Shown piece after piece: positions 10,669 through 19,600 of a stretch of DNA of 64,000 bases; positions within the stretch are counted from its first letter, which is position 1; each line of letters opens with the position of its first letter. The DNA is from Sciurus carolinensis (taxonomy: Eukaryota > Chordata > Mammalia > Rodentia > Sciuridae), in assembly GCF_902686445.1 (NCBI RefSeq), contig NC_062223.1:44579998-44643997 (forward strand), written 5' to 3'. Both the position numbers and the translations under genes were made by a program. The notes under the pieces are model-generated. The model had not been told where the DNA came from. It saw only the letters and a program-made list of their open reading frames with translations, and did not search any database.

Positions 10669-10977
10669 TGTAACAGGGGTTCACTTTATGCTTTGAATAT
10701 ATTCCTTGTTGCTTTCAAACTTACATGTTTTTTTCTTTTTCTCAACCATCTTTCCCTGATCTCCTCTCTGATCTTCGCCTTCCTCATCTAATTTCTCTGA
10801 ATCACCTTTAAAAACCCCCTTTTCCCCTTGACAGGGAGAATTACAGGCTCTGGGACAGTTGACCTCCATGTTTCCCCTTTGCTAACAAAGCAAGAAAACA
10901 TCTTTTTTCCTTTTTCTCAAAACTTTGTCTTCCTTATTGAATTGGCATCAAGGACAAGGACTGAGATTTTAGTTACA
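10669..10977 (+). repeat. 3' LTR of the provirus
   Basis: 309 bp, TGTAACA to TTACA, aligned end to end with 3058-3379. The ATTAAA signal of the 5' LTR has decayed here to 'aagaaaac' near 10892-10900. Many substitutions and small indels separate the two copies. Confidence 0.92.
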
Positions 10978-10981
10978 CATT

Positions 10982-11287
10982 CTCTTGTCAGGAGTTGTAA
11001 TTCACTTGTTATTTTGGGAAACAGACATTTCTGAGCTCTTCTGGTATCATCCTGAAGTCTGAGTTACTTTGTTACTGTGGTGGTATGTGTTCAGGGACAA
11101 GTAACTCTACCAAGGATGAGAAAGGTAATCCTGTTTCCCCAAGATTAAGGAGGAGGAGAGAGAGGAAGAGAAATATGTCTGTGGCATATTTCACATATGT
11201 CACAGTGGCAGAGCATCAAGGGGTATAACCAAAGCGTCAAGTAGACCATGGTTACACTCACAGATGATATCAATAGGAAACAAATAC
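10982..11287. other. Intergenic, nothing recognised
   Basis: Unique-looking sequence after the provirus. No repeat family or gene was recognised. Confidence 0.5.
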
Positions 11288-11372
11288 CCAAGATGGCTGC
11301 AACTTGCCATCTTCCTACCTCAGCCTCCCAAGTCACTGGGATGACAGGCGTGCACCAAAACTCCTGGTTCAA
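11288..11372 (-). mobile_element. B1-type SINE fragment
   Basis: The 'cctcagcctcccaagtcact' block and 'gatgacaggcgtgcacc' mark the 5' half of an antisense B1. Confidence 0.7.
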
Positions 11373-11779
11373 ATCAGTTGTCTTTTAGAATGGGGATGGT
11401 ACAGTGCCTCTAGGGTCAATTCAAGTACAAAACAAAACAAACCTTATTTGGTCTCTTCAGCAAATCAGTGTTGTGAAAAAAGGAACTGTCCTAGATTAAG
11501 GCAAAGGGACACAAAAACCAAATGCAAGGTGTTGTTCTGGGTTGGTTGTTGGTTTAAATGAACCAGCTGTGAAGGAAATTTTAGGATTATTGGAAAATTT
11601 TGTACTGGATGCTAGTGTTGTGTTGGCTAGCTAGGAAAATGTTCATATTTTTGGAAATGCAGAGTGCAGCATTTAGGGACAAAGGTTACCTGCTCAACCA
11701 TTAATTTAAACTGCTCATTCATTACAAACAAGTTTTTGAAGTTGACATTTATATTTGGAAGAAGATAAAATTACACTCC

Positions 11780-12335
11780 TAGTGAGACAGGAATTTGGGG
11801 ATACAGAAAAGGAAAGATAGACTGAGTCTCAAGAGAAGTGTCCACAAACCATTGAAATGCAGAAAACACCCATGAACCCCTGCAATTCTTGAGCAACCCA
11901 ACCCTTGCCCTTGACCCATACACTTACCTGCAAAAAGCAACAAATGGGCAATGCACAAGTGCAGGGAAAACTGGCCTGAAATTGTGTAACTCTGCCCTGA
12001 CTCCACCTCTAGGCCAGTCCCTAGGAACCATTCCTCTGTAAATATTGACACCCACATTGACTTGTTGCTATTTCTCCCTTAGGAGATGACCCACACTCTC
12101 CCTTGAATGTATATTCTTTGCTTTACCCCAAAAGGTTTGCCCTCTAGAGACAGACCACGTGCTCCCTTGAATATTTCACCTTTTTCCTAAATATACTTTC
12201 CTGTTTCTCTGACACATGCTGAAATTCCTTTCTGTCACATATGCCAAGGACCCCACTCATCCTGAGTCCTGGTCCTACTCTCTGGGAACTCCTCAGACCT
12301 CCAGTGACAATACCTTCTACTATTCATCAGAATAA
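11780..12335. repeat. Possible decayed solo LTR
   Basis: The right part (12040-12300) has an LTR-like composition: a pyrimidine-rich stretch, 'aaatatactttcctgtttct', then a U5-like 'gccaaggaccccactcatcc'. It also contains a diverged tandem pair beginning 'ctcccttgaat' at about 12098 and 12151. Ends and family are not established. Confidence 0.3.
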
Positions 12336-12404
12336 AACCTATGTGGGTTATAGATTCAAATGTAGGGTTTTCTATTAGGACATACTTATACAAAAAAAAA
12401 AGCA

Positions 12405-12512
12405 TTTTTTTTTTTTTTTTTTTAAGTTTTTTTGCGGTGCTGGGGATCGAACCCAGGGCCTTGTGCTTGCAAGGCAAGCACTCTACCAACTGAGCTATCT
12501 CCCCAGCCCACA
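12405..12512 (-). mobile_element. ID SINE, near consensus
   Basis: Antisense ID with 'ctaccaactgagctatctcc' and a poly-T stretch. 'agcattt' on both sides is the likely target duplication. Confidence 0.93.
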
Positions 12513-12692
12513 GCATTTGTTTTTTATATGGAATTCAAATTTAATTGGACATCTTATATTTTTATTTGTTAATGATGGTAATCCTATCTAAGCGGAAAAA
12601 ATTAAAACCATAGGAGTACTAAAATCATGGGTGAGTTTCTTTATGACCTGGGATGGAAAAATTTATTTTATCTTGGACTCAAGTTTGATAAA

Positions 12693-12900
12693 TTCACTGG
12701 GCATGGTGGCATGTGCCTGGAATCCCAGCAACCTGAGAGGCTAAGGGAGGAGGATCCAAAGTTTGAGGTCAACATCAACAACTTAGTGAAACCAGACCCT
12801 ATCTCAAATAAATAATAAAAAGAGCTGGGGTTGTAACTCACTGGCCAAGCATCCCTTGGTTCAATCCCCAGTACCAATAAATAATAAGTAAATAAATACA
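12693..12900 (+). mobile_element. B1-dID composite SINE
   Basis: B1 half at 12693-12805, ID half from 12822 (gagctggggttgtaactcac), and a (taaa)n tail. Confidence 0.9.
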
Positions 12901-12934
12901 AGTTAATAAATTCTAGTCCTTTTTTTTTTTTTTA

Positions 12935-13100
12935 AGCTGGATGTGGGGCATGCCTGTAATCCCAACAACTTCAGTCTGAGAAACTAAGTGAGATCCTGGT
13001 ATCAATTAAAATAAAAAGGGCTGGGAGACCAGGGATATAGGTCAGAGGTAGAGCACTTGCCTAACATTAGTTAAGGCTCTGGATTCAAGCCCCAATCTAC
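12935..13100 (+). mobile_element. B1-dID composite SINE
   Basis: The B1 half is internally deleted between 'cccaacaacttcagtctgag' and the 'gagatcctg' block. The ID half at 13025-13100 is better preserved. Confidence 0.85.
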
Positions 13101-13107
13101 AAAAAAC

Positions 13108-13190
13108 TTTTTTTTTTTTGGGTGGTGCTGGGATCAAACCCAGACACTTGCACATACTAGGCAAGATTTTACCATTGAGCTATGTATAAA
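13108..13190 (-). mobile_element. ID SINE
   Basis: Antisense ID beginning with T10 and 'ggtggtgctgggatcaaacc'. It abuts the previous element tail to tail. Confidence 0.85.
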
Positions 13191-13231
13191 GTCACAAAAT
13201 TTTTAAAATTATTTTTTAAAAATTATTTTTA

Positions 13232-13360
13232 TGGGGCTGGGGCTGTGGCTCAGTGGTAGAGCACTTGCCTTGCACGTGCAAGGCACTGAGTTCAATCCAC
13301 AGCACCACATAAATAAATAGATATTGTGTCCACCTACAACTAAAAAATATATTTGAAAAA
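13232..13360 (+). mobile_element. ID SINE with target duplication
   Basis: Full ID with the 'gtgtccacctacaactaaaa' tail, flanked by 'aaattatttttatg' on both sides. Confidence 0.93.
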
Positions 13361-13379
13361 AAATTATTTTTATGACAAA

Positions 13380-14025
13380 AATAACCTATCTACTGCCCCC
13401 AAACCTTTATCATAATTAAATGATAAACAATAAATAAGGATAAAATATTGGCAACCTTAATAACACTCCAAGTTAATCTAATAGTGTGAACTGAACTTCT
13501 CTGAAGAAGTTGCATCTGCATTAAAGATCTTGTACACTGCTTGACTTTAGCTGACAGAACATCACAATGGTAGAGAGATGAAATGTTGTATGTCCAGAGT
13601 CAAAATTATGGTGGGCTCTTTTAGATCCTTTATTAGTTATTTACTTTAGCTTTTGTATTTGGCATAATATTCTATTATGTAAACATCTCAGAATATAGTG
13701 CTAAGCCTAACAGACCTCTAGCTAAGCCCAAAGCTAAGAAAGGTATATAACATCTGAAACCTGTAGAAGAGATTTCTCCACTTTGCTACAGTGCACGTAC
13801 CTGACTCTATCACCAATGTAATTGGTAAATGTATTTATTTATGACTTTTTGTTTTATGACTACAAAAGCTCTTTCATGGTGGAAAATGTCATTCAGGGTA
13901 ACTGGAATCCATGTTCCTGGATCACTTATATTTGGCTCACTTATATTTGGCTCAGCATAAACTATCTTCTTATTTCCTTTAAAGCAGAGTCATTGTTTTA
14001 CATTAACAAGAGAGATCCAAATGCA
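13380..14025. other. Intergenic, no gene seen
   Basis: AT-rich unique sequence. A short tandem of 'cacttatatttggct' at about 13923-13952 is the only structure noticed. Confidence 0.5.
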
Positions 14026-14029
14026 ACAG

Positions 14030-14520
14030 AAAAATGAGCAAAAGATAGGAACAGACAGTTCAGAATTAAAGAAAGAAAACGGCTCTTAAACATGTAAAAA
14101 GATGTGGGCTGGGGATATAGATCAGTGGTAAAGCACTTGCCTAGCATGAGCAAGTCCCTGAGTACAATCCCTGGAACTGTTAAAAAAAAAAAGTCTGTTT
14201 CACTTGAAATAAAAAGGAATGTGAATTAAGCTACACTGGGATTCCTCTCTTTACCTATCAGGTTGGCAAAAATCTGAATTTGACAACACACCATTGAGGA
14301 AGCTGTCAGAAAAAAAATAATTACACTGATTTGGGAGGGGAAAATGGCACCATATTGGAAGTTCCATGCAAAAGAATATCATAAAATCTACATGTATTTA
14401 CCTTTTGACCTAGCAATCTTATTTCTAGGAATGCACCCTGAAAATACACATCCACAGTTATAATACAATACAAGATTATTTGTGGAAATGAAGAAGTAGT
14501 ATTGGTTTAGGGCACTTAAA
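14030..14520 (+). mobile_element. L1M ORF2 3' fragment
   Basis: Matches the C-terminal end of old mammalian L1 ORF2 in order: 'ggctcttaaacatgtaaaaa', 'caggttggcaaaaatctgaa', 'ttttgacctagcaatcttat' and 'ctaggaatgcaccctgaaaa'. Stops abound, and an ID splits it. Confidence 0.75.
14107..14195 (+). mobile_element. ID SINE within L1M
   Basis: ID body 'gggctggggatatagatcag' with an A10 tail, interrupting the L1M fragment. Confidence 0.88.
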
Positions 14521-14524
14521 AGGG

Positions 14525-14955
14525 AATCAGGATGCCACTGTTAGATGTCAGACATGTCCTGAGACCTTTTTAAGTGGACTGCAAGTACTCTCACTCTCCA
14601 GCTGTGAGCTGATCTTTGGATTTGGCCAAACCAACACTGTTAACCTCTGCTGACTTCTATACAACGTACTCCTTCCTCCAAACCACCCAGAGTCTGAGAG
14701 GGCATCCATCCCCTTTCTTAACAAAACAGTTTAACCAATTTTGTAAAACCTTGGAGCACATTTTCAGGATTGCTAGAGTCTGTGTTTTCCCGAATTGCAA
14801 TCCTAATTAGCACCAATAAGTAAGATTTTTCTTTGTTTTCCATTAATTTTATTCTCAGTCGACAGCAAAATATCAGAAATAACACAATATCTCTATCAAC
14901 AGGGTTGGTTAATTTGTGTACCAAAACCCAACTCAGGGGTGCCAAGCTAAATCAC
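14525..14955. other. Intergenic, no gene seen
   Basis: Unique sequence without a recognised repeat or credible open frame. Confidence 0.5.
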
Positions 14956-14957
14956 CA

Positions 14958-15100
14958 GTCCTTTTTAGTTTTTGAGATAGGGACTCACTAAGTTACCAAG
15001 GGCTTGATAACTTGCCCAGGTTGGCCTCAAATTCTCGATCCTCCTGCCTCAGCCTCCTAAATTGCTAGGATTACAGGGGGATGCTACTATGCCATCCAGG
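14958..15100 (-). mobile_element. B1-type SINE
   Basis: Antisense B1 with 'ttttgagatagggactcact' and 'cctgcctcagcctcctaaat'. Confidence 0.85.
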
Positions 15101-15221
15101 ATTGGGTAGTCCTATGGTAGTAGTATGCAACTGTAAAAAACAAAACAAACAAAAAATTATGAAAATAAAGATTTTCATTATTTCATCCCGAATTTTACAT
15201 GATATACTAAGTGAAAAAGGC

Positions 15222-15392
15222 AAGAGTAGCTGGCCCAGCAGCACACTCCCGTAATCCCAGCAATTTGTGAGACTGGGGCAGGAGTATAAGAAATTCAAGG
15301 CCAGCCTGGGCAATTTAACCGGACCCTGTCTCAAGAGAAAAAAATGAGCTGGATGTGTAGCTTAGTGGTAGAGTACCCCCGGGGATCCACTA
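15222..15392 (+). mobile_element. B1-dID composite SINE
   Basis: B1 half to about 15335. The ID half 'gctggatgtgtagcttagtg' ends abruptly near 15390. Confidence 0.88.
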
Positions 15393-15544
15393 TGGGGTGG
15401 AGGATGGAAAGGGAGACTAAAATGAGACCTCTTTTTATTTAATTTATTTATTTATTTTGAAGGAGACAGAAAATGTTATATTTATAAATTTCAGATTTTG
15501 GAATATAATAAATACAAAACTGGGGAGATTTTCTAGGGCAAATT

Positions 15545-15905
15545 TTTTTTTTTTAATTGTAAACGAATGGGATACATGTTGTTTCTCTGTACATTGCATA
15601 AAGGCATACCATTTGTGTAATCATACATTTACATAGGGTAATGTTGTTTGATTGTTATTTTTTCCCTTCCCCCCACCCCTCCAACCCCTCTTTTCCCTCT
15701 ATACAGTCCCTCCTTCCTCCATTCTTGCCCCCCTCCCTAACCCTAACTCTAACCCTAACACTAACCCTCCCACCCCCCATTATGTGTCATCATCCACTTA
15801 TCAGCGATATCATTCGTCCTTTGGTTTTTTGAGATTGGCTTATCTCACTTAGCATGATATTCTCCAATTTCATCCATTTGCCTGCAAATGCCATAATTTT
15901 AAGGG
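15545..15905 (-). mobile_element. L1 3' end, antisense, with G-rich 3' UTR
   Basis: Read on the minus strand, 'ggcaaatggatgaaattgga' and 'atgctaagtgagataagcca' are the end of L1 ORF2. A purine-rich 3' UTR and an A tail (T12 at about 15545) follow. The UTR contains telomere-like TTAGGG units. It is better preserved than the L1M fragments here, so probably a rodent- or sciurid-lineage L1. Confidence 0.82.
15735..15770 (-). repeat. Telomere-like CCCTAA run
   Basis: Six consecutive hexamers on the + strand: CCCTAA, CCCTAA, CTCTAA, CCCTAA, CACTAA, CCCTCC. They lie inside the L1 3' UTR, between C-rich tracts. Confidence 0.9.
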
Positions 15906-16024
15906 AATGAGACCTCTTATAACGATCCTTGAATGGAAAACCAGATGCTGCGCTGAAAACCGGCTCTTGCAGACTTATATTATACAAAGAGAGAAAGCGA
16001 CTATAAAACTTAATATGTGTTTAA

Positions 16025-16060
16025 TTTGTTCACATATTTGTTCACATATTTGTTCACATA
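16025..16060 (+). repeat. Perfect 12-bp tandem repeat, three copies
   Basis: The unit 'tttgttcacata' is repeated three times without mismatch, about 600 bp upstream of the CSTF3 start codon. Confidence 0.95.
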
Positions 16061-16239
16061 CGCCCAGAAGCATTAGTCGAAACCACAGAAAACTTCCACG
16101 GACTCCTCCTTACGGAACTACAGGAGGCATAAAACCCTTAGCATTGCTCCCTAACATGGTTAGTTTGCATGAATTCAATTGACTTGCAGTCAGTCATCAA
16201 CCAAGAGGAACTGGCTTTACCACTTGATAATTAAATTCC

Positions 16240-16635
16240 AAGAAGCCCGCGAGCCTTCAAGCCAATGGCTTTCCGCTTGCCAGCCGGTCTCAACCAGTTC
16301 CGCAACAGCCTCATCAGCCTAAGGCCATGACGTTAGCTCACGCACTGGCACCGCCCCCTGAGAGCTCTCTGAGTCTGCGCGCCCAGACTAACCGGCGAGT
16401 TGAGATTTAGCCCCGCCCTCTGCCCCGGAAGTTAATAGAAGCCACACCCCCTTCTCCGCCGGCAGGGGCGCAGCCATTTTAATTCATAGCTGAGTGGGCG
16501 GTGGCGATTCGTGTTGGCGGTCTAACTCCGCTGGGCAGGGGGTTACTTTCCTGATTTGGGGGTTGTTTTTAGTTTAATTTTTCTTTTCTAGCTTCCCATC
16601 GCCGACCAGTGCGCACGCTGTAATCATCTGAGGCC
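16240..16635 (+). promoter_or_regulatory. CSTF3: CSTF3 CpG-type promoter and 5' UTR
   Basis: This is the only GC- and CpG-rich stretch in the window, ending at the CSTF3 ATG. Visible sites are CCAAT within 'agccaatggc' (about 16263), two GC boxes ('ccgcccc' near 16351 and 'ccccgccc' at 16411), an ETS-type 'ccggaagt' at 16425-16432 and a YY1-like 'gccatttt' at 16473-16480. No TATA box is seen, as expected for a housekeeping gene. The start site probably lies between 16480 and 16620 but cannot be fixed by eye. In human, a divergent noncoding transcript starts from this promoter; whether it does here is unknown. Confidence 0.8.
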
Positions 16636-16662
16636 ATGTCAGGAGACGGAGCCACGGAGCAG
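16636..16662 (+). CDS. CSTF3: CSTF3 exon 1 coding part
   Basis: Nine codons, MSGDGATEQ. The ATG has G at -3 and is preceded by an in-frame TAA at 16621-16623, so no longer N-terminus is possible in this exon. The donor CAG|gtgagg is strong. Intron 1 is 16,369 bp. Confidence 0.96.
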
Positions 16663-19600
16663 GTGAGGAAGGAGAGTGCGGGGCCTCGTGGCGACCTCTT
16701 CTCTCCACGACTCAATTCGTCCGAGTACTCCAGCCATGTTCGTAGTTAGTGAACCCGAGGGACCGTGTTCTGAAGAATCGTGGGAGTGGGGAACATGATC
16801 TAGATTTTAAATTTTTGTGGCTTTTCTTTCTTACGCGTTAAAACGAATAAATATTGAACTTAAACAATAGCTGGGAGGCTGCTTCGTCCTAGTTAGATTC
16901 ATGGGAATGCTTCCGTTGGGTTGCTTTTATTTGATATCTTTTTGGTGTTCGGTTGATGAGGAATTGGTTATGTTAATGTGTATCTGCTGTTTTCAAAAAC
17001 TTGACAATGTTTCCTTCGCGTCCGACCTCTTTCACAATACACTGTACGCAGAAATAGGTTACTAGCTTGAGAAAATATATTTGAGATGAAACTAAGCTGG
17101 AGAAATAGTCCCTTGAAGTCGTGAGTGAAGAAAGCAGCAGCCTAGAAGTACAGCATGGTTATGCTGAGGTTTTGGGGAGTTGTGTGGCTTTCCTCTTTTT
17201 TCCCTTCTGGCCAGTTTTCATTTTCGTTTTTGCGGCTACACAGATATTGCAGAATTTCGTAAATCTAAAACGGGACATCTGCTTTGGTTACTGTAAACAA
17301 AAGCATCTGTTTTAGTAGTAGATATGAGTGACGTTTAGATATTTTAAGATTCAGATTTTTAAATGATTTGCTCTTGTAGACTGGTATTTATTTTTTAGTA
17401 TGAAGAGGAAACTGGTTTTATGAAAAATGTCGTTAAATGTGCTTTTCTACGTAAGGTCTGGTATGTTTAGATATTTTTTATTTTTTGATATTAGTCTTGG
17501 TTGTATGTTTAGGTGTTTTTAAAATGGAGGATAGCCAGCCTACAAAGTCTTTTCCTTGCAATTTTCCATTGCCATAGCAACAAAATACACTTAGGTTGTT
17601 GTTCTTCAAGTTTTCAGTTTATAACATGGAAGCCTTTATTGGATGAGACAGATGAGGCTAAATAGGACTGTACCTTATTGTATAGATTGGGTACTATAAA
17701 ATTTCATTTTGTTGGGAAAGTTGGTTTTTTAACTTCAGGACTTTTCAATATTGAAATCTTTGTAGTATTTACATTTTAGTGATGTTAGGATGTCCACAAA
17801 TGCAGAGTCTAAATTATATCAAACTTTAAACCCTGGCATGGTGGCTCAAGCAGCCTCAGTAATTTAGGGAAACCTGCTCAAAATAAAAAAAAGGACTGGG
17901 GTTGTGGCTCAGGGGTTAAGCTCCTTCGGTCCAATCCCATTGCAAAAAAAAAAAAAAAACCTTGTTTATTTCACTCACCCTTTTGTGGACTGGTGGAAAG
18001 CGAAGGAGGTAGGGTATTGAGTTTTCTGTGCATGCTTTGAAATTCATTCTTTTTTGTTTGTTTGTTTGTTTGTTCTTTGGTACCTGGGATTAAACCGAGG
18101 GGCACTTAACCACTGAGCCACATCCCCAGTCCTTTTTTGTGTTTTATTTGGATGCAGGGTTTCACCGAATTGCCTAGTGCCTGGCTAAATTGCTGAACTT
18201 GTGATCCTCCTGCCTCAGCCTCCCTGGCCTCTGGGTTTACAGGCATACACCACCAGGACTGCTGCCCCCCCCCCCCCCCTTTGGTACTGGGGTTAAACCC
18301 ACGGCAACTTTATCACTGGGCCACATCTCCAGCCCTTTGTGTTTTTTATTTTGAAACAGGGTCTTACCAAGTTACAGAGACTGGCCTTGAACTTGCAGTT
18401 CTGTTTCAGCCTCATGAGTTGCTGGGATTACACACATGCACCACCATGCCTGACGAACTGATGGGTTAATTATTTATTTTTTTAATTCTGTTGTTCTGTG
18501 TCAACTTACTGCTTTATACTTTTATGTAAAGAAGAGATTTTCTCCCTTTTTCTCGTTTGTTTTAGGTACTAGGAATTGAACCCAGAGCTATTTACCATTG
18601 AGCTGTGTTCCCAGCCCTTTTATTTATTATTTTTTATTTTGAAATAGAGTCTCTTGTTGATTAGGGCCCCTCTAAATTGCTCAGACTGGCCTCTAATCTG
18701 AGAGCCTCCTGCTTCAGCCTCCCGGGATTACAGGCACGCATCACCATGTCTTGCAAAGTAGTCATGTTCTTGTAATCTTTTCTTAACTTAAAAAAAAAGA
18801 GTTTTTGTGATGCTGGTAATTGAAGCTAGGGGTCCTCCTGCGCCCTGCCCGCCCCACTGGGAATTGAATTTGGGTGCTCTACTGCTGAACTACATCCCCA
18901 GCCATTCTTCACTTTCAGACAGGTTCTGGAGAAGTGTGCCCAGGCAGTCCTGGAATTTGCAATCCTCCTGCCTCAGCCTCCCAAGCTCCCAAGCACAGGC
19001 ATGTAATACCATACCTAGAGTGCCTCATCTCATTTTCATGTCATACCTTCACTTGCTCTCTCCACCCTTATTACACTGAAGCAGTATACCAGATATTATG
19101 CAATTCAGTTTTAACTGAAGTAATTAAATAATATGCTAAAGAGTGACAGGATTTAAAACAAGAATCAGCTGTACCTTGCTCAATATGTAAGACAGTGGTC
19201 ATTGGAAATCAATAGAAAGTGCCTGAAATGACCTGAAGTCATGGATCAGAAAAAGAGACTAAATAAAACTAAAGAATAATACAAATAAAACCAAAATTAT
19301 TGAGAATCATGGATTTGTTTTGGAAAAATGACAAAGGATGAATGAGGTGGAGAAAGATCACACAAGATAACAGGTGTAGACTTTGTTTAGCCCTTCAGTT
19401 GGCATGGAGGCTGTCAAGTTTGTAGAATAGAGCTGATAATATCTTAATTTATTACTAAAAAATTATGAGCGGATAGCCATGTACTGTGGTGCCTTCCTGT
19501 TATCCCAGCTACTTTGAAGATGGAGGCAGGAGGATAAGTTTGAGGTCACCTGGGCAATTTAGGGAGAGCCTTGAAAAAAGGGGCATTTAGGATGTAGCTC

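Larger units (their letters stand above)
3058..10977 (+). mobile_element. Class I (ERV1) endogenous provirus, full structure, defective
   Basis: About 7.9 kb with the order LTR, primer-binding region, gag, pro, pol, env, polypurine tract, LTR. Both LTRs begin TGTAACA and end in CA. The 4-bp CATT at 3054-3057 repeats at 10978-10981, which fits the 4-bp duplication of gammaretrovirus-like integrases. Recognisable parts are a degraded nucleocapsid, a DTGAS protease, LPQGF and a mutated catalytic box in reverse transcriptase, an integrase core, and CWIC and CX6CC motifs in env. Every gene carries stops and frameshifts, and the two LTRs differ at many positions, so it is an old fossil. Two ID SINEs inserted later. 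Confidence 0.93.

Noticed and set aside
15735..15770. Interstitial telomere from chromosome fusion
   Set aside because: Only a few hexamers, imperfect and embedded in an L1 3' UTR. Origin from the L1 explains them better.
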